Assembly (NCBI GenBank): GCA_003427395.1
Contig: BFEA01000085.1
Coordinates: 943,052-963,606 of the forward strand
Source: Chara braunii
Taxonomy: Eukaryota; Streptophyta; Charophyceae; Charales; Characeae
DNA: 20,555 nucleotides
Direction of reading: 5' to 3'
Shown: positions 1-8,328 of the stretch, piece after piece
Layout: every line of letters begins with the position of its first letter
How positions within the stretch are numbered: position 1 is the first letter of the stretch
Notes under the pieces: generated by a model
Told to the model about the DNA's origin: nothing
What the model saw: the letters and a program-made list of their open reading frames with translations, nothing else
Databases searched by the model: none
Program-made: the position numbers and the translations under genes

Positions 1-399
1 CCCCCCCATCCCCCCACCAAAACCAAAATTTTATTGCAGATTCGGGGTCCTCTTGCTGAGCGCAGAATGACCCCGGTTTCAAAAAAATAAGTAAAAAAGT
101 CTGGGCGGTTTTTTGTCCTGCCCGGTTTACCCGGGCGGCCCCCCCAGGCCCTACCGGCTGGGCCCAGCCCGGCAGGGCAGGCCTGGCCGGGCGGCGTCCT
201 CACTCAGGTGTCAAGCCATTTTGTCTCTCTCATTTGTGCAAGCCAGTGGTACCAGGGCATCCCCTCCCTCTTGAAGGCAATGTCCTGGCTGCCAAAAGTC
301 ATGGAAATAATGCTGAATCCTGTGAAGGACAGCAAGGGGCTGATCACTGGGAAACAGGAAGAAAAAGGGAGAGGGGTATAATGTGGGTAGCAAAGGCTG
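1..399. other. GC-rich low-complexity flank without a gene
   Basis: The stretch opens with C-homopolymer runs. Around 100-195 it is dominated by repeated CCGG, GGGC and CCCGG words, then turns purine-rich. Open frames on either strand are short and their translations are Pro/Leu/Ser-rich with no recognisable domain. It lies downstream, in minus-strand terms, of the Ty3/gypsy integrase. A 3' LTR would be expected in this area, but I could not match it to any sequence on the other side of the element. I see no gene here. Confidence 0.5.
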
Positions 400-590
400 G
401 GGAAAACGGGGTTTTCCCACTGATGAGCTACGGGGTATGCTTACTGGTAAACTACTGAGAGGGAACAGAGTTCGCCTACTAATCAACTACGGGGTTAGGA
501 ACTGCAGGGGAACAGGGTCATCCTGCTGATGGACTACAGGGTTATGATCTGAGGGGGGAACAGGTTTGTCCTACTGATGGACTATTGGGC
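400..590. repeat. Imperfect minisatellite, four units of about 47-61 bp
   Basis: Units beginning GGGAAAACGG or GGGAACAG start at 400, 461, 508 and 556. Each is followed by a variant of CTACTGATGGACTACGGGGTT. The spacing is 61, 47 and 48 bp. The units are diverged, so the array is old. It may be part of the untranslated or terminal region of the neighbouring Ty3/gypsy element, but this is not shown. Confidence 0.65.
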
Positions 591-1229
591 AAAAGAGTTC
601 TGTGAGCAAAAATAAAGAAGGAAAATTATTTTGCAGTGTTCGGGGGTTGGGGTTTCTGAGGATCTCGAAGTGAATGGGGTTGGGGGGGAAATCACAGGTT
701 CTGCAAAATGGTCTGCCTGAGATTTTTGAAGCAGGTCTTGAAGTCCAGGTACAGAATGCTGATGATAAACCAGTCTTCAGCAGGCTTGCGGCGTGTAGTA
801 GTGAGGGTTCCATCTTGAAAGAAGTAGTGTTGCAGTCCAATAGATGAAGGTCCAAGTGCTGGGGTGCGTCCTGTACATGACTGTGATGATGAAGTCCGAT
901 CCGGATAGCATGTCGCAGACTGATCCTGATGTCCATTTTAAGAGTGTTGCTCCAGAAGTCTGCGAGCCCAGGTGCCGGCCAATGGGACATCATGGCGGCC
1001 AACCAGCTGCTTCATCTCCTCGAACGGTGCTGCAGCAGGCCATCGTCCTTGTGCGCTTGCCATTAGATCCTTTATCGCCGGTGACGCTCAGGAGCCACAG
1101 GTAAGGCTTGGACGAGAGAGACAGAGGATGTGGCAGAGGACAGGTTGGGGACGGAGGCAAGAGCAGATCTGACAGAGAGAGGTAGAGGGGCAGGGGGGCT
1201 GCTGGGTGCAGGGGGTGTGTGTAGAGCAA
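591..1229. other. Region downstream of the gypsy integrase, no gene recognised
   Basis: On the minus strand the integrase/chromodomain frame stays open to position 990. After the chromodomain (about 1299) the translation becomes Leu/Pro/Ser-rich and matches nothing I recognise, so the true protein end is uncertain. Another minus-strand frame (571-1002) is open but featureless. I looked here for a polypurine tract and a TG...CA-bounded LTR on the coding strand and did not find a convincing one. Confidence 0.4.
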
Positions 1230-1838
1230 TGAGGCAGGGTTTATGCAGGGTATATGGGTGTTCTGCGTAGTATATAGCGAGGATACAGGTTGAACACAAT
1301 CATAGGCACAAACAAGTTTCATGGCGTTCTTGAGATCGAGGGGTTCCCATGTAGATTCTTCATCTGGGTTTCCGGTCCATTTGACTTTGTATTCAATGAT
1401 TGGTTCCGGGTGATCGGATACTTGAGTTGTTCTTTGTCCGATGATAGATTCTACTGCGAATTCTGGCCCGGTAGGTAGCATGATTGGTGGAGATCTAGGA
1501 TATGGGCGGTCGGTAAATTGTGGAGGTGATTCGTGGTATTCTCTCAAGTACTCGACATGGAAGACATGGTGAAAACGGCCCATGTCAAGGGGTAGTTGAA
1601 GTTTGTAATTTACAGGGGATGTTCGTTCAATGACAGGGAATGGACCGAGCCACTTGTTTGAGAGTTTCTTGGACAAGCCATGTTCGGATTCAAGGGGTTT
1701 GGCGGAGAGCCAGACTTTGTCCCGTACTTGGAATGTGATATCTCGTCCGTGTTTGTTGGTCTTGTTGGCTTGTTGCTGTTGGGTTCTCTCAAGGGCGTCA
1801 GTGGCTTCTCTGAGGAGGCAGTTCATTGTTGCAACCAT
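1230..1838 (-). pseudogene. Integrase C-terminus with GPF module and chromodomain
   Basis: This frame carries the end of a Ty3/gypsy integrase. Around residues 63-71 is WLGPFPVIE, the GPY/F module, followed by LPLDMGRFHHVFHVEYLR, a conserved segment of these proteins. Residues 127-180 (nt 1299-1460) look like a chromodomain. They contain EYKVKWTGNPDEESTWEP, with the aromatic and acidic positions of the family present. The frame opens near the integrase helix NCLLREATDALERTQ. It overlaps the preceding integrase core frame by a few bases in another register, so a frameshift separates them. After about residue 185 the translation is low-complexity and probably not real protein. Confidence 0.9.
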
Positions 1839-2170
1839 TCATTGAGAGAAGGACAGGGAGTGGATGGGTTGAGCTGCGAGGGTAAGAAGAAATCTGAGGG
1901 CAAGTGGGGATGGTAGCCAAGGTCAAGGTAGTATGGGGACATGCTAGTGGAAGGGCAGACAACGTTGTTGTAGGTAATCTTGGCGCCAGTGAGCAACTGA
2001 TCCCAGTCGTGCTGGTGTGGATGACAATACCTCCGCATGATCCTTTGGAGAGTATCGTTCATCTTTTCGGTCTGGACACCGGTCTCGACATGGAATGTAG
2101 TGGTGTCGTACTCTTTGAACAGGTTTTCCATATCGTGTTGGTCAAGCAGCAGACAATGGCGTAGATGCAA
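1823..2170 (-). pseudogene. Integrase catalytic core, C-terminal half (Glu side)
   Basis: The translation contains FHVETGVQTEKMNDTLQ, which corresponds to the retroviral-type integrase block HPQTDGQTERxNxxLE. Its catalytic Glu codon is at about 2066-2068. DWDQLLTGAKITYNNV and STSMSPYYLDLGY follow, both typical of the Ty3/gypsy core. It is fused by frameshift to the upstream Asp-containing half. Only about 47 codons separate the first Asp (about 2209-2211) from this Glu, against roughly 95 in intact relatives. The segment with the second Asp is therefore missing and the enzyme cannot be active. Confidence 0.88.
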
Positions 2171-2496
2171 TCATAGTCGCGGTGAGTCTCGGGGAGACCG
2201 CACACGAAATCCATAGAGATGGACTGCCACCTATGGGTGGGGATAGGCAATGATTGGAGCTTGTCAGGCTTGGCCTGGTCTGAGGGGTTGACTGTGTGAC
2301 AAGTGGGGCATGATCTGATGTATGCTGTGACATCAGTGAGGAGTGAGGGCCAATAGAAGTAACCAGCAACGGTGTCGAATGTATTTTGGAAACCAAGGTG
2401 TCCTGCAGTGTTGTGGTCGTGGTGTTCGGCCAAGAGTTGGGTACGAAGACCACGTGCGTCAGGAGTCGGCGAGTGCCTTTTAGTGTTAATGTACAA
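2171..2496 (-). pseudogene. Integrase zinc finger and first catalytic Asp
   Basis: Residues 25-33 contain EHHDHNTAGHLG and residues 63-66 contain CPTC. Together they form the HHCC zinc-binding domain at the integrase N-terminus. WQSISMDFVCGLPETHRDYD follows, where Asp96 is the first catalytic residue of the D,D-35-E core. Normal similarity stops shortly after, at the CCLTN junction, where sequence from further downstream in the core is joined in another frame. The start shown is the first Met of the open frame. In the parent polyprotein the reading would continue from RNase H. Confidence 0.88.
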
Positions 2497-2550
2497 GAGG
2501 TTGTCGTGGAGGGAGTAGTCGGGGACAGTGTCGACGTCGCGAAGCTTGTT

Positions 2551-2781
2551 CTAGATGGTAGAGAAATTGGGGCATGAAGAGTGCCCGCAAGTATAGCGGT
2601 GGTGGAGTGAAGGTAGAAGCTGAACATGAGTTATGGCGGCGTAGACTTTCTCAAGGGGCTTGTGGTCGGGTCGTCGAGAGAGGGCATCAGCGACGCGGTA
2701 GCTTTTGTCGGGGGTGTGACAGATGGTGAATGTAAACTGGGCGACAACCCATATCGTACGCGAAGGTCCTAAAGCAATCAC
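2551..2781 (-). pseudogene. RNase H to integrase connector with ADALSRRP motif
   Basis: The translation includes FTFTICHTPDKSYRVADALS followed by RRPDHK. This is the conserved end of the Ty3/gypsy RNase H domain (I.Y.PGK.N.VADALSRRP in relatives). It lies in the expected place between RNase H (right) and the integrase zinc finger (left), separated from each by a frame change. Residues after about 45 are weakly conserved. Confidence 0.85.
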
Positions 2782-2800
2782 TTAGTGGGAAAGGAAGTGA

Positions 2801-3374
2801 TCAAGCAATCACAACCAGGAGGTGGGCTTGGAAGCAGCCATCCTTCGAAGAAAGCGTAAAGTCTAACCATCGAGCTTGGCGGGGTGTGATATCTTTCTTG
2901 GCGAGTATGCTTGAGACAATGGTGTTGTTGGTGCAGATAGTGAAGTGATGACCATCGAGGTATGGGCGCCCGACTTTGAGGGCATGGATGACGACGAGGA
3001 GTGCCTTCTCATTGGAGGAATAGTTCATCTCCGCAGGGATGAGCTTCTTGCTCGCGAATGCGATATGATACTCGCCAGGTGGAGCCTCAGACTTGGTCAG
3101 GGAATCCTTGATGGAGGGGGTTTCCAGGATGTCACGGGGGAAGTGTTGGGACGGGACGGCTCCAATAGCAAAGTCTGAGGTGTCAGTGGTAACATAGAAG
3201 TGTCGGGAGGGGTCATCAATCTTGAGGACAAGGGTTGTGGTAATGACTTGTTTGAGGAGGTCGAAGGCAGCTTGACGATGTTCGTTCCATGCAAAAGGCT
3301 CGTTCTTGCGAGTGAGCTCGTGGAGGGGTTAGGAAATTTCGGAGAAATTGCGGATGAAGAGGCGGTAGTAGTTG
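2801..3374 (-). pseudogene. RNase H domain, downstream copy of an internal duplication
   Basis: In shifting minus-strand frames this region encodes FYVTTDTSDFAIGAV (RNase H strand with the first Asp), then EYHIAFASKKLIPAEMNYS, KALLVVIHALKVGRPYLDG and HFTICTNN. These are the standard Ty3/gypsy RNase H blocks. The clean frame is 2801-3028; the rest is interrupted. Its right part, about 3027-3374, is a tandem duplicate of 3375-3722. Confidence 0.85.
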
Positions 3375-3722
3375 ATCTCCGCAGGGTTGAGCTTCTTGCT
3401 CGCAAATGAGATATGATACTCGCCAGGTGGAGCCTCAGACTAGGTCGGGGAATCCTTGACGGAGGGGGGGTCGAGGATGTCATGGGGGAAGTGTTGGGAC
3501 AGGACGGCTCCAATAGCAAAGTCTAAGCTGTCAGTGGTAACATAGAAGTGTCGAGAGGGGTTAGCAATCTTGATTACAGGGGTTGTGGTAATGACTTGTT
3601 TGAGGAGGTAGAAGGCAGCTAGACGATGTTCGTTCCATGCAAAAGGCTCGTTCTTGCGAGTGAGCTCGTGGAGGGGTTAGGAGATTTCGGAGAAATTGCA
3701 GATGAAGGGGTGGTAGTAGTTG
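3027..3722. repeat. 348-bp tandem duplication within RNase H
   Basis: The sequence starting CCGCAGGGATGAGCTTCTTG at 3031 recurs as CCGCAGGGTTGAGCTTCTTG at 3379, and the correspondence holds with a constant 348-bp offset to GTAGTAGTTG at 3365 and 3713. The two copies differ only at scattered bases. As 348 is a multiple of three, the duplication itself kept the reading frame (116 codons). The duplicated piece covers the RT-RNase H connection (YYxxFIxNFSEIS) and the first part of RNase H. Confidence 0.92.
3375..3722 (-). pseudogene. RT/RNase H connection, upstream copy of the duplication
   Basis: On the minus strand this copy reads YYHPFICNFSEIS, stop, PLHELTRKNEPFAWNEH, then the first RNase H strand with FYVTTDSLDFAIGAV. 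In relatives this is the region where the RT thumb/connection (FLGLANYYRRFIRNFS) leads into RNase H. Stop codons are present, and the equivalent downstream copy (3027-3374) carries the same NFSEIS-stop. That stop therefore predates the duplication. The copy is non-functional. Confidence 0.85.
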
Positions 3723-4320
3723 GCAAGACCGAGGAAGGAACGGAGCTGCAACAATGTCGTAGGTGGGGAAATCCGACAAGCGCGGTGACCTTCGAGGGGT
3801 CCATGCGGATACCATCAACAGATACAATGTGGTCGAGGTATTCAACGCTTGTCGCAGCAAAAGTGCATTTGTTGAGCTTGGCGTAGAACTTATGTTCTCT
3901 GAGGATAGAGAGGACTTGGCGAATGTTCTGAAGGTGAGACTCAAAGGTGGGACTGAAAACTTGGATATCATCAAGATAGACGAGGACACATACTTTGAGA
4001 AGATCGCAAAAGATGTGATTCATAGTAGACTGGAAGGTCGTTGGGCCATTTGCGGGTCCAAAAGGCATCACAAGGATCTCGTAATGCCCAAAGCGAGAGC
4101 GCAAGTATCGTCTTCGCGAATGCGGATCTGGTGAAGTACTTGGCTCCACGGAGGCAATCAAGAAGCTTGGAGATGCGAGGCAAGGGGTACTGGTTCATGA
4201 TCGTGATCCGGTTGAGGTCGCAGTAGTTTGTGCACATGCGGAATTCAGAGGTTCTGCCTTTCTTGACGAAGAGGCAACTTGTACTGAAGGGGGAGGAGCT
4301 TGGCTTATTGAATCCTTTTT
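3723..4320 (-). pseudogene. Ty3/gypsy reverse transcriptase, motif A deleted
   Basis: Upstream blocks SSSPFSTSCLFVKKGRTSEF, RMCTNYCDLNRITIMNQYPL and LLDCLRGAKYFT correspond to the RT fingers. RFGHYEILVMPFGPANGPTT (motif B) and VCVLVYLDDIQVFS follow. The latter is motif C with catalytic YLDD at about 3967-3978. HKFYAKLNKCTFAATSVEYL and DGIRMDPSKVTALVGFP end the domain. Between GAKYFT and RSRFGHYE the sequence jumps directly, so the motif A segment (DLRSGYHQ in relatives, holding the first catalytic Asp) is missing, with a frame change. The enzyme would be inactive. Confidence 0.92.
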
Positions 4321-4440
4321 CAAGAAGTTCATTGGGTTGTCACTTTATTTCTTCGGCCTCGGGAACAAAGAGCTGGCACGGTGGTCAAGAGGGAGGAGTG
4401 TGACTGGGTTCCTGATCAATGGTATGAAAGACGCCAGGAT

Positions 4441-5060
4441 CTAGAGGTAGTCCGACGGGCAAGGACTCAGGAAAAACGTCCTTGAACTCCTCGAGGATAG
4501 AGGTAAGAACGGGGTCGGAAGGGGGGGCTTGGTCGGGTTTGTCTTGGAAGCAAGGACAAGACAATAATAGGTAGAGTCGGGGTTGTGACGTGCCACGTGG
4601 AGGAACTGGTGGGGAGTGACGGAAGGTTGGGAGGTAGGGTGAGGAAAGTTGGGAATGTCAAGGGTCGAGCCGGTAGGTGTGGTGATGCGAAAGAAGGGAT
4701 GGAATGCGTAGGGCATGAAACGGTTGAGCCATGGGTTGCCGAGACAATATCGCACATCAAGTGCATGACATTAAAGGAGACCTGACTGCGGAGGGAGGCG
4801 ATAGTCATTGTGGTCTATTACGACGGCTGTGTCGTTGTCCCCTAGTGGATTGGTGATCGGGGAGTCATAATCGTTGGAAGGGAGACCGACTTTGCGGGCG
4901 CAATCGTCGGTGATGAAGTTACCGGGCACTTCGATGTCAAGGAGAGCTCGGAACTAGATTGTAGACGCACCTAGGGATGCGGCGATGAATTTGAGTTGGA
5001 AGCGGGAGGAGTCAACTTAGGCGGAAGAGATCATGGTGTTGAGGCGGTGTTGTGCGAGAC
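4441..5060 (-). pseudogene. Protease region and protease-RT spacer
   Basis: In the minus-strand frame, RALLDIEVPGNFITDDCARK appears at about 4900-4950. Relatives have LLDSGATGNFI here, so the aspartic protease Asp is present but the DSG triad is not; the sequence reads D-I-E. Downstream, RYCLGNPWLNRF at about 4720-4755 matches the second conserved protease block (D..LG..WL). The rest of the spacer, with Pro/Thr-rich sequence, changes frame at least once. An in-frame stop precedes the protease block at about 4957. Confidence 0.7.
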
Positions 5061-5298
5061 CCAACTTAACAGGCCGATTGAGTTGTGCTTGTTCCGTAAT
5101 AACATTGGAAAAGGAGACAGAGGAAGGGTTGGGGAGGTGTGTGGAAAAGCACGAGGCGGTGAAGATCTCGTTCGACGGGGTAGGGGACATCGTCAGGAGG
5201 TGGGCAGGCGGAGTAGACTGCGACGCCTGGGGTCGACCGGTGGAATTGTGTGGACTCCATGATCAAGGGTACAAAGTTCACGTTGAGGAGGGACCGGG

Positions 5299-5520
5299 TC
5301 AGACAGCAGCCAAAGCAGTGGATGTCGCAGGTTTGTTCACGTGGCAAGTGAATGGGCAGGCGTTGGGGCAGTTTGCTTGCTGGTGTCCAAGCTGTCGGCA
5401 ATGGAAGCAGCCATTGTTGTCTTGCAGGTAGGTGCGTTCCTCGGTGGTGAGTTTTGTGAGACGGCGGGGTCGGGTGGAGGAAGATGGTGGAGCCATGCCG
5501 TCCTTGTGTTGAATACGCAA
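5299..5520 (-). pseudogene. Gag nucleocapsid zinc knuckle
   Basis: Residues 38-51 read CFHCRQLGHQQANC, a perfect CX2CX4HX4C zinc knuckle (nt 5368-5409). This is the nucleic-acid-binding motif at the end of retrotransposon Gag. It lies between the capsid part and the protease as expected. The preceding RRLTKLTTEERTYLQDNNG also fits the usual TxEExxxxRxxGLCFxCGxxGH arrangement. The frame is separate from the capsid frame by a shift. Confidence 0.92.
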
Positions 5521-5630
5521 GAACTAGATGCTGTTGAGTTCCTAGGAGCTGAGGGACGCCAGGGCGGAGGAGCCGGAAAGGGTGTCGGGCTCAACGGTAG
5601 GGGCTGTGAATTCGTCATCGAAGGGAGACG

Positions 5631-6352
5631 CTACGGTGGCTTCATCGGCGTAGATGTTGTGGAAGAAGCGTGGACGGGAGGTGGTGGAACCGCAAACGGG
5701 ACAAAGAAGGCGATTGTGTTGAAGGTCATGGGTGAGTAGGTCAGTAAAGGATATGGGTGGCTCGTAGGCGAGGGTGGAGGCGATGTCCTTCGGCAGACCC
5801 GCTTGAAGCGGGAATTGAAGACATTGTCGCTGATCTGGTCATGGGGAATGCTTTGGCAGAGGGTACAGACATATTGGACGGAGCGGTTGGTGGGGCCGTT
5901 TTGGCAAAGCCTGCAAACCTGGTCGACGTAGTCGTCGATTGTCTTTTGCGGGCGGAAGGTGGCGGAGAGGAGGGAGGCCCACTCGAGAAAGGAGAGAGGA
6001 GGAAGACGAGAGAGTGCCGGTTGGCGGATTCGGTGATCCACCAGCGATGGGCGGTGCCGGCGAGTTTGTTGATGGCAATGGAAAGCCAGAGGAGAAGGGG
6101 GACATTGTGGAGTTCGAAAGCTTGTTGTAATTTGGCGAGAAAGAGGAGAACGTCGTCATTGGATTGTCCGAAGAAGGTGGAGATGTCTTGGAGGCAGAGG
6201 GAGGAGGGAAGGTATTCCGTTTGGGGAACACGGCGAGCGAGGGTGTTGAAGTCAGAAGATGTGGTTGCGGACACAATGCGGGTGTGGTCATCTATGGGGT
6301 TGGTAGGGATAAGGTTGTTGGGGGGAGGCTGTGGGAAGGCAAGGAGAAGCAT
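5631..6352 (-). pseudogene. Gag capsid-like protein
   Basis: The first frame (from 6352) contains DISTFFGQSNDDVLLFLAKL followed by QQAFELHNVP and AGTAHRWW. A second frame (from 6041) continues with FLEWASLLSATFRPQKTIDD, YVDQVCRLCQNG and an SVQYVCTLCQSI block. This is the Ty3-type retrotransposon capsid domain, in which W..F...L...F.P....D....L..L.Q is the usual signature. One frameshift near 6000-6040 splits it. The start at 6352 is the first Met of the frame and is not proven. The N-terminal 30 residues are Pro/Thr-rich and unconserved. Confidence 0.85.
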
Positions 6353-6433
6353 CGAGGATGACGCTTAGGGGATTCTTTTGACTTGTGCGTATGTGAGCGG
6401 GATGGATGTGATGGTTGAGATGGATAGAAGGGG

Positions 6434-6715
6434 AGCGGAGATGTGTTGGTGAGGAGGGAGGGAGGAGAAGTGTGTGATGACAGGTGTGGAATGTGGGGGG
6501 GTTGAAGTGGAAGGAGGGGGTGTGGGGTGGGGTTGCTGGAGGATGGGGTGGTTGATGATGACGAAGGAGGAGGAGAGCGGAGATGTGTTGGTGAGGAGGG
6601 AGGGAGAAGTGTGTGATGACAGGTGTGGAATGTGGGGGGGTTGAAGTGGAAGGAGGTGGGGTGGGGTGGGGTTGCCGGAGGATGGGGTGGTTGATGATGA
6701 TGAAGGAGGAGGAGA
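6434..6715. repeat. 142-bp tandem duplication in the gypsy leader
   Basis: AGCGGAGATGTGTTGGTGAG occurs at 6434 and again at 6576, and the sequences run in parallel with small indels for the whole unit, through GATGGGGTGGTTGATGATGA and GAAGGAGGAGGAG. The region is G/T/A-rich on the plus strand, so open frames across it are Pro/His/Ser-rich artefacts. It lies immediately upstream of gag on the minus strand and is probably element leader sequence. Confidence 0.92.
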
Positions 6716-6761
6716 GGTTGAGGTCGAAGTGGAAGAAGAACAATAACAAAGTAAAATTAAA

Positions 6762-6834
6762 CATAAAAATCGCAAAACAAAAAAAAAGAACAAATACAGC
6801 AAGCGGGCGGGTGGTAACCCGCAGACCAGGGATC
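6762..6834 (-). repeat. Dispersed repeat A, copy 1
   Basis: Read on the minus strand, GATCCCTGGTCTGCGGGTTA is followed by CCACC, GCTTGCTGTATTTGTT, a T-run and TTTTGCGATT. The same order of words occurs on the plus strand at 18971-19045. The sequence sits at the outer edge of the gypsy leader and could mark an LTR or leader end. Confidence 0.7.
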
Positions 6835-6844
6835 GTGAAAATTT

Positions 6845-7025
6845 TTGGGGATGATTTTTTTCAGCTTTTTTTTTTTTTGCCCGGTTTTATTTTTGGTCAA
6901 GGTCTGCGTGTGCTGAGTTTGGTGTTTGTTGGAGTCTTGGAGATGACTGTTTTGGCCAGCCCTGAAAATCGTGAAAATTCTGAAAACTGAAAAGAGCGAA
7001 TTTTGTATGAAACACACTTTTGCCT
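6845..7025 (+). repeat. Dispersed repeat B, copy 1
   Basis: The segment with TTTTTGGTCAAGGTCTG, GAGTTTGGTGTTTGTTGG, GAGATG.CTGTTTTGG and CTGAAAATCGTGAAAAT has a diverged partner on the minus strand at about 17830-18005. It starts with a T-run followed by GCCCGGTTTT. Similarity is strongest over 6888-6985 and fades beyond. It contains no coding signal. I do not recognise the family. Confidence 0.8.
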
Positions 7026-7219
7026 TGGGGTCTAAGGTCCTTTTGATCCATTTTTTTTACTTTTGTTCTTTGCTGTTGGTTTATTTGGTATCCCCTCTAT
7101 GGACTGGTGACAAGTCTGGCTTAAAAAATGTTGGACCTTTGTTATAATGACCCTGAAAAAACCCTGAAAATTTAGGGCTCTGTTAACCGCTTCTCGATAT
7201 TCGTCTTGTTTGTTTGCAG
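7026..7219 (+). other. Possible intron end upstream of a candidate exon
   Basis: The stretch is T-rich, ends in the pyrimidine-rich TCGTCTTGTTTGTTTGCAG, and has no open frame of note. A few CCCTGAAAA words at 7151-7175 resemble repeat B. This is compatible with the 3' end of an intron, but nothing else here is recognisable. Confidence 0.35.
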
Positions 7220-7295
7220 GCTGCACTTGCTGTGTTCAACAAGAAGGCCCCTGAACTGGTGCCATATTTGACAAGGAACGCAGGAACTGGAATCG
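7220..7295 (+). CDS. Candidate internal exon of an unidentified host gene
   Basis: A TTTGTTTGCAG acceptor is followed by 76 bases open in one frame only and then a donor G|GTGAGC. The open frame encodes AALAVFNKKAPELVPYLTRN followed by AGTGI. The other two frames hit stops. Codon use is balanced and the composition is GC-richer than the flanks. The residues do not look like low complexity or a transposon I know. I cannot name the protein. Neighbouring exons are not visible in this window, so large transposon-filled introns, or simple coincidence, are both possible. Confidence 0.35.
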
Positions 7296-8107
7296 GTGAG
7301 CCTCATTTCAGCTTGTGCTCGGTGTTTTTTCTCATTTTTAGATGAGATAGGCTTCTGATTAACTGTTCAGTGCATCCTGTACTTGTGTGTTTCTTGTCAG
7401 GAATGTGAAATTGTAAGCAAATGATGGTCGGTATGGCCATGCTGTTTTGTGGGGGGAGTCACTGTTAACGTTGGGATAAAGTTGAGGAAGCAAAACAATT
7501 GAGGCCCTGGAATGGGAAATGAGGCCCTGTCCCCGTCGCCTATGCTTCGCTGGCTACTTCAGTCACTGAACGATTAGACAAAATGTGGTATAATACGGAA
7601 GTGGAGAGGCTTGGGTGGATGTCCAAACAAGGCTTACATTGTATTTTCTGCCCCTCATAAAAATATGTGGCACTGAGGTTGCTGGGCGCTGAAGTATGTT
7701 TTGGATGGATGGACAGGACATCTTCTCTTGGGAATAGTTGGAAAGGGAAATTACGGCTTCAGAGATTTCTTCCAGAGGTGACTTGAAATAATTATGCTGA
7801 GGGCAATAAGCCTTGTGAACGAACATATTCACACCTGGAGTGCACGTTGTCGACATGTGGTCTTGATCTGTGTGCTGTGGTGTTAATGACGCTGAGCTAT
7901 TGTGAAATGTCGGCAGGCGTACATACATGAAGTATTTGCTCTCATTTTTCCATCTTTTTTTTTTTCCCACTAACCTATATTCTTCTCTCAATATTCCTCC
8001 CACTACCTACCTATATACTACTAGCTTAGCAGGGGACGCTGGCTCTCATGTTTCATGGCCGGAGAGCAGATTAACACATAAGCAACTAGAGCCAGCCTGG
8101 GTTTTAG
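7296..8107. other. Non-coding stretch, nothing recognised
   Basis: Mixed composition without long open frames that look like protein. The longest minus-strand frame (7563-8003) has no domain and odd composition. No tRNA fold, inverted repeat or duplicated block stood out. If the exon at 7220-7295 is real, this is the following intron. Confidence 0.4.
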
Positions 8108-8328
8108 ACTCAACTCAGGGAAATTGGTTTCTAGAGAATACTAAATTAGCACAATAAAAACTATCCGCTTGCAATTTTTTATGATCAGAATCCCTTCCAA
8201 TCCTTCCTTATCTCTCTCGACTCAACTCAGGGAAAATGGTTCTAGAGAATACTGATTTAGCACAATAAAGTATCTGCTTGCAACTTCCTCGGATGAGAAT
8301 CCCTTCCAATCCTTCCTAATCTCTCTCG
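8108..8328. repeat. 112-bp tandem duplication
   Basis: ACTCAACTCAGGGAAA begins both copies, at 8108 and 8220. TCTAGAGAATACT, TTAGCACAATAAA, CGCTTGCAA or TGCTTGCAA, GAATCCCTTCCAATCCTTCC and ATCTCTCTCG follow in the same order. The copies differ by substitutions and small indels. No coding content is apparent. Confidence 0.92.

Larger units (their letters stand above)
1230..6352 (-). mobile_element. Degenerate Ty3/gypsy chromovirus (coding part)
   Basis: Seen on the minus strand, from right to left: gag, a CCHC zinc knuckle, a protease remnant, RT with YLDD, an RNase H region, an integrase HHCC zinc finger, integrase core pieces, a GPF module and a chromodomain. The order protease-RT-RNase H-integrase followed by a C-terminal chromodomain defines Ty3/gypsy chromoviruses. 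Known chromodomain proteins of this type direct integration to marked chromatin. The copy is dead. Frames shift many times, stops interrupt the reading, the RT motif A segment and the middle of the integrase core are deleted, and the RNase H region is partly duplicated. I could not find matching LTRs, so the ends are set by coding similarity only. Confidence in family is high; the outer limits are uncertain. Confidence 0.92.

Noticed and set aside
5757-6368. 203-residue plus-strand open frame
   Set aside because: Mirror of the gag coding region on the minus strand, where capsid signatures are clear.
1-7200. LTR pair flanking the gypsy element
   Set aside because: I compared 1-990 with 6370-7200 and saw no long direct repeat, polypurine tract on the coding strand, or TG...CA termini that agree.
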